Under the pieces are notes generated by a model that worked only from the letters and a program-made list of their open reading frames with translations, was not told the DNA's origin and did no database searches. A stretch of DNA of 64,000 nucleotides, taken from CAVUWL01 sp963700105 (GTDB lineage Bacteria > Actinomycetota > Thermoleophilia > Solirubrobacterales > 70-9). The translations under genes were made by a program, and so were the position numbers. This document shows positions 7,899-16,715 of this stretch, in pieces; the stretch's first letter is position 1, and each line of letters begins with the position of its first letter. The DNA lies in the NCBI GenBank assembly GCA_963700105.1, contig CAVOWL010000005.1, positions 186,001-250,000 on the forward strand, in the 5' to 3' direction.

Positions 7899-8405
7899 CT
7901 ACCTTACCCGCTGGCCGCGCCTGGTCACCATCGTCACGTAGAGCGGCTCGAATCCGTGGCGGCGGTAGAGCCGCAACGCTCCGTCGTTACTTGCTCGGAC
8001 GGCTAACTGCAGGTGGTCAAGACCGATTTCATCGGCAAGCGCTCCCACTGCCTCCATCAGCGCCGTCCCGATGCCCTTGTTGCGCTCCCGAGGAAGCACG
8101 GCCACGGTCTCGACCTCGAGGATCCTCTCGATCGCCAGGTTCACAGGCGCTGGCTTGGGCTGAGCCAGGGCATAGCCGACTGCGCCCTCGGCCGTCTGTG
8201 CGAGGAAGAGGGTCGCGCCGTCGGCTAGTGACTCTTCGTAGCGGCGCCGCCGCAGGGGCCACCCGTCGGCGGAGGGACGAATCTGTAGCCCGGTCGGAGT
8301 CAGCTCCGCATGATGATCTGAGAGGGATCGCCAAAGGGGTCTCACCTCCTCGATGCGCACTGCCTCGGCCCGGACGATCTCGATCTCGGGGATCACTTTT
8401 GCCAT
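7899..8405 (-). CDS. GNAT family N-acetyltransferase
   Basis: Transfers an acyl group from acyl-CoA to an amine; substrate unknown. The 168-residue product carries motif A VAVLPRERNKGIGTALMEAV near residues 109-128, with the RxxGxG-type pyrophosphate loop RNKGIG. The C-terminal motif B region is VRASNDGALRLYRRHGFEPL. A longer open frame reaches 8789, but the residues before MAKVIPEIEIVRAE overlap the divergent gene and look non-coding, so the ATG at 8403-8405 is used. Confidence 0.85.
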   Translation of the reverse strand: MAKVIPEIEIVRAEAVRIEEVRPLWRSLSDHHAELTPTGLQIRPSADGWPLRRRRYEESLADGATLFLAQTAEGAVGYALAQPKPAPVNLAIERILEVETVAVLPRERNKGIGTALMEAVGALADEIGLDHLQLAVRASNDGALRLYRRHGFEPLYVTMVTRRGQRVR

Positions 8406-8545
8406 TAAAGCGATAGAAGCGAAGAGCGAAAGGAGAGTTCGCGAAGTAGGGCGCCGGCGTCGTGAGGGACACCGCGATCGGTTCAGCCCGACCGTTCGGT
8501 TGTTTCGAGTCGGCACTTCGCCCCCGGCGCCGCGAGCCGGTGGCA

Positions 8546-8551
8546 TACGCT
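8546..8551 (+). promoter_or_regulatory. Candidate -10 box for the VOC gene
   Basis: TACGCT lies 4 nt before the first and 7 nt before the second of two consecutive GTG codons that could start the next gene. The 7-nt spacing fits the other leaderless-type starts in this window and favours the second GTG. Confidence 0.35.
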
Positions 8552-8558
8552 TCGCGTG

Positions 8559-9290
8559 GTGCAAGCTCAACCCCACGTGCGGCTGCGTCAGGCTGTCCTG
8601 GTGGCGGCCGAGCTCGAGCCCGTCGAGGTGGCGCTGCGCGAAGCACTCGGCCTCGGCTCGCCGTTCCGCGATCCGGCCGTTTCGGAGTTCGGCCTGGTCA
8701 ACGCCGTCTTCGCGCTCGGCGACTGCTTCCTGGAGGTGATCTCCCCAGTGCACGGTGAGACGGCTGCCGGTCGCTACTTGGCTCGTCACGGCAATGGTGG
8801 CTACATGGCAATCTTTGACTTGGAGGATCTGGACGGCGCAAGATCCCGAGCGCGGGTAGGCGGGATCCGGGTGGTCTGGCAGATTGACCTCCCCGATATT
8901 TCAGCTACCCATCTGCACCCGGCCGACATGCGGGGGGCGATCGTCTCACTCGATCAATCCCGGCCACCTGGGACTTGGCGCTGGGGTGGGCCGGAGTGGA
9001 GCGGCCGAACTGGACACGGTGCCCCGGGGCGCCTCGCAGGCATCACGGTGGCCGTTTCCGATCCAGCTGCAATCGCGTCGCGCTGGGCGAATGTGCTCGG
9101 TGTCTCTTCCCGGGGCGACGCCGAACCGATTCTGGCACTCGATGGTGCCGAGTTGCGCTTCGCCGCACCCGACGGCGAGCTGGGTGATGGTCTGATTGAG
9201 ATAGCCGTGGAGCTGCCCGCGACGCGACGCGGGCAGCGCGATGCGGTTGAGGTTGGCGGCGTGCGGCTGCGCCTACTCGATATGACCTGA
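8559..9290 (+). CDS. VOC/glyoxalase-like protein, two modules
   Basis: The 243 residues look like a vicinal-oxygen-chelate protein with two beta-alpha-beta modules. The first has VNAVFALGDCFLEVISPV and GRYLARHGNGGYMAIFDLED, a pattern seen in glyoxalase-like domain proteins (compare GRylerrGeggyhl in methylmalonyl-CoA epimerase relatives). The second starts at RLAGITVAVSDPAAIASRWA. Metal ligands cannot be assigned with confidence, so it may be a non-catalytic binding protein. It is divergent from the GNAT gene with a roughly 150-bp shared upstream region. Confidence 0.7.
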   Translation: MQAQPHVRLRQAVLVAAELEPVEVALREALGLGSPFRDPAVSEFGLVNAVFALGDCFLEVISPVHGETAAGRYLARHGNGGYMAIFDLEDLDGARSRARVGGIRVVWQIDLPDISATHLHPADMRGAIVSLDQSRPPGTWRWGGPEWSGRTGHGAPGRLAGITVAVSDPAAIASRWANVLGVSSRGDAEPILALDGAELRFAAPDGELGDGLIEIAVELPATRRGQRDAVEVGGVRLRLLDMT

Positions 9291-9351
9291 GCCATCTCCA
9301 TTCGGCCAAATCTAGAAAGCCGAGTTCGAGGTCATCGGCCAAGGACAGGGT

Positions 9352-10368
9352 TCATCTTGATCGGGGAGCTGAGCGGCGAGTCAAAGTCCTCTGCTGCTTC
9401 TTAGAGTGGTTGGCGATCACGCTCCTCGGCGACACGGAGCTAACACTCTGAACCGCTCTGGCGATCGCGGCCGGATGCTCGTAGGGCTGCATATGTCCGC
9501 CGTAAACCATCACTAGGCGGGAGTTGGGGAGATCGGCCGCGAGTCGGCGACCATAGACTGGGTTGACTAGCTCGTCGTCGCTACCTTGAATCACAACAGC
9601 GGGCACCCGGATCGCCCCGAGGTGCATGTCGATCTGCGCTATTACTCCGTTGGCAGCGAGAATCTCGCCCGCCCATGCTTCCAGGTTTCCCTGGGTCATG
9701 TTAATTGCTAGGACTCGGTAATGGTGTGCCTCGACGACCGACTCAGGGTGGAACGCTTCGCTTTCGGCATTGTTCACCGATAGCGTTGTGAGCAGCTGGC
9801 CGAACGTCGCATTGGCAACCTGTCTTATGACCGGTAGTTGGAGGAACTGCACCGCGTGTGCCTGTAATTCCGTGAAGTCTTCGACCCTCTGCCCGGCGGC
9901 AGCGGCGTCGACGAGTACGAGGCCACGGACCTGGTTCGGATAGCGCTCGGCGAATCCGAGTGAGATAGTTCCGCCAAATGAATGGCCGACAAGGATCGGC
10001 CGCCTGACATGAAGCTTTGCAATCAACTCGTGAATTACTTCGAGCTGGCGGTCAAAGGGCACATATCCGCCGCTGGAGAAGCCAAAGCCGGGACGGTCGA
10101 TTGCAATCGTGCGGTGTCCTGCGAGCAGCGGCGTGACATCTTCCCAATCTTCAGCTGTTCCCGGTAGACCGTGAATCAGCACAACCGGCACTCCACCTCC
10201 TCGGTGTTCGATATAGCGGATTCGCAGATTGCCAACCTGGACGAATGAGCCCGTCGGCCGGGGCTCTGCAGGCAGGCGCCCGTAGGTCCAGTTGAGTACA
10301 ACGATCACCAGAGCCAACGCCCCCACAAATGTCAGGATGGCCCTGCGAATTGAAATGCGACCGCGCAT
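9352..10368 (-). CDS. Membrane-anchored alpha/beta hydrolase
   Basis: A serine hydrolase of the alpha/beta fold with one N-terminal membrane segment (AILTFVGALALVIVVLNW, residues 10-27) that probably anchors it outside the membrane. Oxyanion region VVLIHGLPGTAEDW near 61-74, nucleophile elbow VGHSFGG near 127-133, acid candidate in GSDDELV, and catalytic histidine in GGHMQPYEHP near the C-terminus complete the triad. The substrate could be an ester, epoxide or lactone; nothing nearby narrows it. The ATG at 10366-10368 follows a TACTCT box with 8 nt between them. Confidence 0.88.
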   Translation of the reverse strand: MRGRISIRRAILTFVGALALVIVVLNWTYGRLPAEPRPTGSFVQVGNLRIRYIEHRGGGVPVVLIHGLPGTAEDWEDVTPLLAGHRTIAIDRPGFGFSSGGYVPFDRQLEVIHELIAKLHVRRPILVGHSFGGTISLGFAERYPNQVRGLVLVDAAAAGQRVEDFTELQAHAVQFLQLPVIRQVANATFGQLLTTLSVNNAESEAFHPESVVEAHHYRVLAINMTQGNLEAWAGEILAANGVIAQIDMHLGAIRVPAVVIQGSDDELVNPVYGRRLAADLPNSRLVMVYGGHMQPYEHPAAIARAVQSVSSVSPRSVIANHSKKQQRTLTRRSAPRSR

Positions 10369-10654
10369 ACGCGCGCAGAGTACTTGTCGGTGGCCAGTAT
10401 TTTGCGTAGTGCGCCTCCCAGGCGCACCTTCCGCTGCGGCAGTGTAGATTCGGCTCTATGCTGTCGCCCGGGTGCAGGTCATCGAAAATGTCGCCCGTCG
10501 CGCTTGGAGGAACCGCAGCGATCAGGGGGGCCTGGCAATCGGCCTCTCAGAACCGACTCGCGATCATGTGCCCAAGTCGGAGACCGGGCGGCACTCCGTC
10601 GTTCCCTCGGCGCGCAAATAACCTACGGAGCAGATCGAGAGCGGGACATTTTCG
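10369..10654. other. Short intergenic region with a possible relic start
   Basis: About 286 bases between divergent genes. TACTCT (complement of 10377-10382) is a candidate -10 for the hydrolase. On the plus strand TAGATT at 10445-10450 stands 7 nt before an ATG at 10458 that opens a 66-codon frame with no recognisable product, perhaps the front of a decayed gene. Confidence 0.4.
10377..10382 (-). promoter_or_regulatory. Candidate -10 box for the hydrolase
   Basis: TACTCT on the minus strand ends 8 nt before the hydrolase ATG, with no Shine-Dalgarno between, fitting a leaderless or near-leaderless transcript. Confidence 0.35.
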
Positions 10655-11044
10655 TTGACTCCGGAACCACAATCTGGCTCGCCGATTTTCAGGAGCGCCG
10701 GGATCTCCTACCTCCGTATCCCGGCGAAGGACCCCGCGGCGAGCGCAGTCTTTTACCACAGGGTGTTTGGCTGGACAGTCGAGAGCGACCGCCAGAATCC
10801 CAGCTTCGAGGACGGCGGCGGCTGTGTGATCGGTCACTTCATCGCCGATCAGCCTGTTGCGGGTGCCGCGGGTATTCGCCCATACATCTACGTTGACGTC
10901 ATAGACCAGCAGCTCGAAAGGGTTTCTGAAAATGGCGGAGTGGTGCTCGAGGAGCCTTATCCGGAGGGGGATCTATGGGTGGCCACATTTCGCGATCCGG
11001 CCGGGAACGTCCTCGGCGTCTGGCAACGCGGGCCGCGCGGGTAG
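10655..11044 (+). CDS. VOC/glyoxalase family protein
   Basis: A single-domain vicinal-oxygen-chelate protein of 129 residues. It shows the typical first strand and helix GISYLRIPAKDPAASAVFYH (residues 16-35), then VFGWTVE, and the closing EPYPEGDLWVATFRDPAGNVLGVWQ, where the glutamate/glutamine positions are those used as ligands in such folds. These proteins act as lyases, dioxygenases, or as drug- or metal-binding proteins; the substrate is unknown. The TTG start is uncertain. The alcohol dehydrogenase begins 3 bases after its stop, so the two are probably one operon. Confidence 0.8.
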   Translation: MTPEPQSGSPIFRSAGISYLRIPAKDPAASAVFYHRVFGWTVESDRQNPSFEDGGGCVIGHFIADQPVAGAAGIRPYIYVDVIDQQLERVSENGGVVLEEPYPEGDLWVATFRDPAGNVLGVWQRGPRG

Positions 11045-11047
11045 GGC

Positions 11048-12091
11048 ATGCGAGAGCTGAACTTCATCGAACCGGGCAAGCTCGAGTGGCGCGAAGCGCG
11101 CGAGCCTCAGCTCGAGGCCGACTCCGAGGCGATCGTCGAACCGGCCGCCGTGGCTACATGTGACCTCGACGCTCTGATCGTGGGTGGAGCAGTCCCGCTT
11201 CCGGGACCATTTCCTTTCGGCCACGAGGGGGTCGGCCGGGTGATCGAAGTTGGCGACGCCGTAAACACGGCCGTCCCGGGCGATCTGGTCAGCATCCCGT
11301 TCCAGATTTCCTGCGGCGCCTGCGAGCAATGCAAGCGGGCTCGCAGCGCACACTGCGAGGCGGTGCCGCGCCTTTCCATGTATGGGCTGGGAGCACTGAG
11401 CGGCGGCGAGTTCGGCGGCTTCCTCTCCGACCGAGTGCGCATCCCGTTCGCAGATCAGATGCTGGTCGCGCTGCCGGAGTCGGTGAGTGCGCGGTCCGTG
11501 GCGAGCCTCAGCGACAACATTGTCGACGCCTGGCGCACGGTGGGACCCCATTTGGAGCAAGAGCCCGGAGCCGAGGTGTTGATCGTCTCAGCGGAGAACT
11601 CGATCTCCCTCTATGCCGCCGCGATCGCCCACGCACTCGATGCGGGGCGGGTCGACTTCATCGGCGGGGGACGGCGCCAGCTGGAGCTTGCCGAGCGATT
11701 GGGGGCATCCGTGATCGAGGGCGACTTTCCTGAGCGGCTCGGTTCCTATCCGATCACTGTCGACGCCAGCAACAACCCCGCTGGTTTGGCCTGCGCACTC
11801 CGCTCGACCGGGCCCGACGGCGTTTGCACGAGCATCGGCATCTACTTCGAGCCGGCGACCCCGGTGCCGCTCTTTGAGATGTACAGCAAGGGGGTCCGCT
11901 TCCTGACGGGGCGAGTCCATGCGCGCGAGGCAATGGCACCGGCGCTTGCGCTGATCGAGGAAGGGCGCGTTTTTCCGGAGCTAATAACCTCCCACCTGGT
12001 GGACTGGGAGGACGCCGCCGAGGCGCTCGGCGACCTGCAGCACAAGACGGTGATCAGCCGCGATTCGCAAGGGCCGAGGCAAGCTCGCTGA
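11048..12091 (+). CDS. Zinc-dependent alcohol dehydrogenase (MDR family)
   Basis: An NAD(P)-dependent medium-chain dehydrogenase of 347 residues. The GroES-like half has TCDLDAL (first catalytic Zn ligand, Cys near 38), GHEGVGRVIEVGD (His near 59) and the structural zinc loop CGACEQCKRARSAHC near 97-111. The coenzyme half is less canonical: the usual GxGxxG is replaced by a VSAENSISLYAA-like segment near 185, so cofactor binding may be altered. It starts at an ATG 3 bases after the VOC gene stop. Substrate unknown; the YphC/threonine-dehydrogenase-like subgroup is possible. Confidence 0.87.
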   Translation: MRELNFIEPGKLEWREAREPQLEADSEAIVEPAAVATCDLDALIVGGAVPLPGPFPFGHEGVGRVIEVGDAVNTAVPGDLVSIPFQISCGACEQCKRARSAHCEAVPRLSMYGLGALSGGEFGGFLSDRVRIPFADQMLVALPESVSARSVASLSDNIVDAWRTVGPHLEQEPGAEVLIVSAENSISLYAAAIAHALDAGRVDFIGGGRRQLELAERLGASVIEGDFPERLGSYPITVDASNNPAGLACALRSTGPDGVCTSIGIYFEPATPVPLFEMYSKGVRFLTGRVHAREAMAPALALIEEGRVFPELITSHLVDWEDAAEALGDLQHKTVISRDSQGPRQAR

Positions 12092-12192
12092 GGCGCCGCT
12101 TTGGGCCGCCTTTCGGCACCGCCCCACCTATCGGCCGCTCGATCGCAGCCAGCATTTCCGCAACGCCAGCCAAAGTACCCATTCGACCGCAT

Positions 12193-12198
12193 TAGTCT
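12193..12198 (+). promoter_or_regulatory. Candidate -10 box for the LapA-domain gene
   Basis: TAGTCT ends exactly 6 nt before the ATG at 12205. This would place the transcription start at the initiation codon, as at metF and the DrrA-like gene. Confidence 0.4.
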
Positions 12199-12204
12199 GT
12201 GTCC

Positions 12205-12462
12205 ATGGCCAACCGAGCGCCCACGGAGAAGCCCGTCGCAAAGACCGAAGAGATCAGGTGGAAGCGCTGGGTGCTGGGAATCGCGTTCGCGGTCCTTCTT
12301 CTCTTTATGGCACTCAACTCCCAACAGGTAAACGTCAACCTGATCGTCGGTTCGGCGCAGATGCCACTGATTTTTGCGCTCCTTATTGCAGCCGCCCTCG
12401 GGGCTCTGGTCGGCTGGGCTGCACCTCGCCTGCGAGCTCATCGGCACGAAGACCACCGCTAG
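12205..12462 (+). CDS. Small membrane protein with LapA (DUF1049) domain
   Basis: The 85-residue product has two membrane segments: WVLGIAFAVLLLFMALNSQ near 22-40 and MPLIFALLIAAALGALVGWA near 53-72, joined by VNVNLIVGSAQ. This hairpin with N-S-x-x-V between segments is the LapA/YciS family, small inner-membrane proteins linked in enterics to lipopolysaccharide regulation but of unknown role in actinobacteria. An in-frame GTG lies two codons upstream; the ATG is preferred from the -10 spacing. Confidence 0.75.
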   Translation: MANRAPTEKPVAKTEEIRWKRWVLGIAFAVLLLFMALNSQQVNVNLIVGSAQMPLIFALLIAAALGALVGWAAPRLRAHRHEDHR

Positions 12463-12617
12463 CTGAACCTCGGAAGAAATGTCGGTTCCGACGGTCCTCG
12501 GAAAAGTCGCCAGCTTCGAGGCTAATTTCGCGGCACTCGGCGAGCCGCTATCCTCGCGCGATCGCAAATAACTCGTCGAAATCAGCCCGTCTGGGCGGCC
12601 CACTCGCTCGCTTCTAT

Positions 12618-13046
12618 ATGGCCGCGATCGGGGTACTTTGCGTCGCGGCGATCCTGGTCTTCGTCTCCGGGGCAGTCGCGGCGAGCGGTGCCGCCCCAGG
12701 AACCTTCCAGGGCAACGCGGGTGCCTTCTCAGTCGGCTTTAAGGTGTCTCCCAGCGGTAAGCAGATCACCGGCTTGCGAACTGACTTTCAGGCAACCGAG
12801 GACTGTGGGCCCCCGAGTGACGCGCTGGTTCATATTGTCTTCCCAACGATCGTGATTCAAGGCGACAGTTTCAGTGGCTCGACGACCACCTCAGGTGAAA
12901 TACCGATGCACTACTCGATCCGAGGTACGTTCCACACGCCGGATGCGGCGGCGGGCACGATCCGAGTGCGCTTTACCTTTCCGCATAATGCACTTCCACC
13001 CTGCAACGAATCGGATTCGTTCACTGTCAAGCGAGTCAAGAACTAA
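12618..13046 (+). CDS. Secreted protein of unknown function
   Basis: The 142-residue product starts with an export signal (MAAIGVLCVAAILVFVSGAV, ending near AASGAA at about 25), followed by a beta-rich mature region containing GTFQGNAGAFSVGFKVSPSG, two cysteines near 68 and 131 that could form a disulfide, and threonine/serine-rich strands. I recognise no enzyme motif; it resembles small Ig-like or lectin-like secreted domains only in general style. The ATG at 12618 is chosen because it opens directly onto the signal peptide; the frame is open further upstream. Confidence 0.65.
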   Translation: MAAIGVLCVAAILVFVSGAVAASGAAPGTFQGNAGAFSVGFKVSPSGKQITGLRTDFQATEDCGPPSDALVHIVFPTIVIQGDSFSGSTTTSGEIPMHYSIRGTFHTPDAAAGTIRVRFTFPHNALPPCNESDSFTVKRVKN

Positions 13047-13421
13047 ACCGTTTGCCGGCATCTGAGAGCGCCGCTCCTCCTGCCAGCGGCCTGTGTGGTT
13101 CGGCGCTTAACTGCTTTGTGTCCGAGATTGGCCGCTGCAGCACTCGCTCCGGATCTGCCTGCGACTTCCTCTGTACTAGCGCTTCTGGGCGGTGGTCCCG
13201 ACCAAGCCGGCTATCCGTGGGTCGAAGGCGATAGCCATCCGGCCAAAGATGTTGGTCAGGGGATGATTTGGGCAGAGCGTCTGCCCTCTAAAGCCACTCC
13301 CGGGCCGAGCGCCGACCCGGTCCTGGTTTCGCTACGGTGACGCCTTGCTAAGCGCACCTACCTATTCAGCGGACTATGAGCAACCCCCGTATTCGCGCAC
13401 ATCGCAAAGCCGTGGGGCGCA
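13047..13421. other. Intergenic stretch, nothing recognised
   Basis: About 375 bases between two rightward genes for exported proteins. Two short overlapping frames are present with no family resemblance and no convincing terminator hairpin. Confidence 0.5.
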
Positions 13422-15056
13422 GTGAAAGGTAGGCGCAGGCGTGCAGTCTTGATCAAGGCGCTTCTCAGCGCAAGCATCACTGCGGCTGCGGTGCTCGTCG
13501 TCTTAATTGCGTTCGGAGCGCTCAACTCGGGGGCGCCGCGCTTTCGGCCCGAACATCTCGGTCACGGAAGCTATGTCTGGCTGGTGCCAACCAGCGGCTC
13601 GCAACCCTCGGTCGCAACTGAGAACCAGGCCGCGGGAACTCGGGCGTGGCGCTTACCCGGACCGTCCAAAGACGTGGGTGGGCTTGCATATGGTCACGTG
13701 CAGGGATACGTTGCCCGGCAAGCGGTCAGCCCCGGACAGACTGAGCGGATTTACGTGAGCGCTCAAGGCGCGAGGTTCGTTCGCATCCGGATATTTCGGA
13801 TCGGTTGGTATGGTGGTGCGGGCGGGCGTGAAGTGCTCGCTTCTGCCCGGCTGCCGGTGGCGCCTCAGCCGCTTTGTACACACCAGTCCGAGACCGGGCT
13901 GACGGAGTGCGACTGGCACCCCACTTTGAGCTTTCAGATTCCTCAGGCGCTGCCCAGCGGTGTCTACATCGGCAAGTTATCGACGCCTAGGGGTATGCGC
14001 GATGTCCTGTTTGTCGTTACGGCCACTCACCCGCAGCCGTTGCTCGCCCAGCTGCCAAACGCAACGTATGAGGCCTACAACGCCTGGGGTGGTGACAGCC
14101 TGTACCCAGGCGGCCCGGATCCTGTCGGTATTACCGGGACCAAGCAAGGGGTGGAGGTTTCCTTCGATCGCCCTTATGACGGCCCAACCGGTGCGGGGGA
14201 GTTCTTCCAGCGCGACGTCGCGATGGTGCAGTTTTTGGAGCACTACGGATACCCGGTCTCCTACACGACAACCGAGTCTGTTGACCAGAATCCAGGCCAG
14301 CTTCGAGGTCACCGCGCGCTGCTGGACTTCGGCCACTCCGAGTACTGGTCTGAACGCCAGCGACGCGGATTTGCGGACGCGCTAGCCAGCGGCACTAGCC
14401 TCTTATTTTTTAGCTCAGACACGTTCGCCTGGCGGGTACGCTACGCGCCCGCAACGCGGGCATCAAGCGAGGCAGGACAACGCGACCACATTCTAATTGG
14501 ATACAAGGAACACGCTGCGCTTGACCCCAAACAGATGCCCCCGATCTTCCCCGACCGCGGCGCCAGCCTAACCGGTTCGGCCTACCTGGGCTGCATTACG
14601 CCACGTCTTCAACAGCGGGGGCTGCCCACCTACCGCTACTACTCCTGGGCACCGGCGCCCGGCCTTAAGCCGGGGTGGCTCTTCTCCGGAACTGGGATCA
14701 CCCCCAAGACCCGGATTCCGGGGATCGTCGGCTACGAGCTCGACCAGCAAACTTCATACACGCCGCAGGGCGCAAAGCTGGTCGGCGAGGGCTCGGCACG
14801 GTGTGTGTACGTCACTCCCCAGCCCGCTGCCCCGGTATGGAATCCCGAAGATGACCTCGCCCAAACCACGCTGTACACGGCGCCCTCAGGGGCGACTGTG
14901 TTTTCAAGCGGTACGCTCGGCTGGGAGCTAGGGCTCGCCCCAGTCCCAAGCGCCTCGCCCGACGCACCCCGCAAGCCCGACGAACGCGTGGTCACAATGA
15001 CGCGCAACCTGCTCGCGCACGTTCTCGCAACCCGGAGTCCAGTCCGGCCCGGTTGA
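13422..15056 (+). CDS. Exported protein with N,N-dimethylformamidase beta-like domain
   Basis: The 544-residue product has an N-terminal signal anchor (LIKALLSASITAAAVLVVLI, residues 10-29) after a basic MKGRRRR. The rest matches the large beta-subunit-like domain first named in N,N-dimethylformamidase: VEVSFDRPYDGPTGAG, QFLEHYGYPVSYTTT, then LLDFGHSEYWSERQRRGFAD and LLFFSSDTFAWRVRY. In bacteria most members of this family have no proven substrate and few are true amidases. The gene stands alone on the plus strand; start GTG at 13422. Confidence 0.75.
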   Translation: MKGRRRRAVLIKALLSASITAAAVLVVLIAFGALNSGAPRFRPEHLGHGSYVWLVPTSGSQPSVATENQAAGTRAWRLPGPSKDVGGLAYGHVQGYVARQAVSPGQTERIYVSAQGARFVRIRIFRIGWYGGAGGREVLASARLPVAPQPLCTHQSETGLTECDWHPTLSFQIPQALPSGVYIGKLSTPRGMRDVLFVVTATHPQPLLAQLPNATYEAYNAWGGDSLYPGGPDPVGITGTKQGVEVSFDRPYDGPTGAGEFFQRDVAMVQFLEHYGYPVSYTTTESVDQNPGQLRGHRALLDFGHSEYWSERQRRGFADALASGTSLLFFSSDTFAWRVRYAPATRASSEAGQRDHILIGYKEHAALDPKQMPPIFPDRGASLTGSAYLGCITPRLQQRGLPTYRYYSWAPAPGLKPGWLFSGTGITPKTRIPGIVGYELDQQTSYTPQGAKLVGEGSARCVYVTPQPAAPVWNPEDDLAQTTLYTAPSGATVFSSGTLGWELGLAPVPSASPDAPRKPDERVVTMTRNLLAHVLATRSPVRPG

Positions 15057-15379
15057 TCGACTGGATCCGTGCGACATCGTGCGGCGAGAGCTGGCCCGGC
15101 TACCGCAAGCAAAACTGATCGGAATCGCGACTCCCGGCCGAGTTCGTTGAACACGGGAAGCCTCACAGCGGGCTGGAAGAATGCCCACTCGATCCGCGAG
15201 GCGCGATCTTCGCCCAAATCCCGAGCCTCTGCGAGCCCATACACTGAGCGAGTTCCGCGGTGGTGAGCTTGTTTGGGGGGAAACGCTCAACCCCGCCAAG
15301 GTCGGGATCGACTTAACAAAGACCGACGGGTTCGCCCCTAGCTCGGGCGCGAGGTGGCAAATCCTGGAACCTCCTGCCT
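15057..15379. other. Intergenic stretch, nothing recognised
   Basis: About 320 bases between convergent genes. Only short frames on either strand; no hairpin with a U-run was seen. Confidence 0.5.
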
Positions 15380-15697
15380 CTAAAAGATCCTCAGATGCTG
15401 CCAGCCGTGCACCGCGGCGTCATTCAACACTCCCCAGCCCAGGTAAATGATCACCGCTGCGATTAGGGACGACAGCGCCAATCTGCGGCGGCCCCGGATC
15501 GCGGCGAAAAGGAGTAATCCGATTGGGATTATCCCGATCAAAGCAACGAGGAGCTGCGCATCCATTAGGCTGGTTCGACAGCTCGATTCGCAGATCAACC
15601 GCTTGGAGATCGCCGCAACCCAGACGGCGAGACAGGCCCCAAATGCTGCTGCGATCGCACCGAAGATCAGAAGCGGCGAGGGGCTCGACTTCTCCAC
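15380..15697 (-). CDS. Small membrane protein, unknown function
   Basis: The 105-residue product has three hydrophobic segments: LLIFGAIAAAFGACLAVWVA near 9-28, LLVALIGIIPIGLLLFAAIR near 51-70 and LALSSLIAAVIIYLGWGVL near 75-93, with two cysteines between the first two. No family recognised. The GTG at 15695-15697 is chosen over a longer frame because a TAGGGT box ends 7 nt before it and AGGG overlaps that box; residues upstream are arginine-rich noise. Confidence 0.5.
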   Translation of the reverse strand: MEKSSPSPLLIFGAIAAAFGACLAVWVAAISKRLICESSCRTSLMDAQLLVALIGIIPIGLLLFAAIRGRRRLALSSLIAAVIIYLGWGVLNDAAVHGWQHLRIF

Positions 15698-16327
15698 GGC
15701 TGAAACCCTAGTCGCCCTCTGCCCTGGTTGTGCGCCAAGCTGGGACGCTGGTGATCGACAGCCCCGGCGCCGCTGCGCTTCATTGAGGCACTTTCGGATG
15801 CGGCGCCTCTGGCGTGAGCGAGTCACCGCGTAGCGTCTTCTCCGAGACCGATAGATCGAAGCGTCCCAAATACCTCCCCGGCGAGGACGAAGGCGGCTCG
15901 CCATGGTCATCATCGGCGATCCCGCGGCGTGGTGGTAGTTGCGAACCCCATTCACCGGCAAGCACGTCTTAACTCAAGCGCGGTGGGAGAGCCGTTGAGC
16001 GATCGGCGAGCCTGGCGGAGGCGCGTTTGGCTCGGCGGTGCCGAAACCATTCGAACCCGTGTGGGTCGGCTGTGGCGACGAAGTAAACGGTGTTGACTCG
16101 ATTTATGGCGACAGCCTTTGTGTGATTGAGGACGTAGTCCACAACCCCTCGCTGCAGCGAACCTGATGCGTTGTCGCTCTTGTGCCCAACTCGGTGATCC
16201 CGAAGCTGCGTCGAGTTGGCGGGGTCTGCTTTTGCGGTCGGCAAGGAGGCCGGCGCATAGTTCAGCAGCCGGGGAGCGCGATCATCAGATCAGCGTCGCA
16301 AGGAACGCGCCAATTGATCGGCCCGCC
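15698..16327. other. Intergenic stretch, no gene supported
   Basis: It carries TAGGGT (complement of 15705-15710), the candidate -10 for the small membrane protein. A 91-codon leftward frame at 15969-16244 is open but shows no motif I can name. The region looks like decayed or regulatory DNA. Confidence 0.4.
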
Positions 16328-16534
16328 TCAGCTGCAGCGCTTCCAGTCGGTCCAGGGCGCGCTTTCGCGCCTCAAGGAAATCCGGCGTAAAGTGCGCCGC
16401 GCGTGCTGCTCATATCCCGACTCCATGCTCGGGGACGTGGTCAGGCGGCGGCCGCATACCACGCACCTGAGCCAAACGACCCGGCCCTTCCGCTCAACCC
16501 GATTTCGGCCCTTGAGGCGCAACAGATTGGTCAT
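16328..16534 (-). CDS. Possible small zinc-ribbon-like protein
   Basis: A 68-codon frame with ATG at 16532-16534 and GCAGG six bases upstream. It contains LRCVVCGRRLTTSPSMESGY, a C-x2-C-G-R-x-L-x4-S-x3-G arrangement resembling short DUF6011-type knuckles, but the expected second ligand pair is incomplete (a histidine follows at the first position). The rest is basic. It could be a small nucleic-acid-associated protein, a fragment, or chance. Confidence 0.25.
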   Translation of the reverse strand: MTNLLRLKGRNRVERKGRVVWLRCVVCGRRLTTSPSMESGYEQHARRTLRRISLRRESAPWTDWKRCS

Positions 16535-16715
16535 TTTTTGCCTGCTGAGAACAGCGACTCCGATTGCCGTTGGTGTGAAAATCCGGTTATTGCGACGGCG
16601 CTATCCCCAGGGCACACCAATGGCAGCAGCTGCCATCTGAGGCCCTGGGGTGGAATCGGTGTCGCCTGTAGCGAATCTGCCCGGGTCGCGACCAGCGTGA
16701 TCTTGAGAGATTCGG

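Noticed and set aside
15969..16244. 91-codon minus-strand frame
   Set aside because: Slightly protein-like segment but no recognisable family and no initiation signals; kept only as a note.
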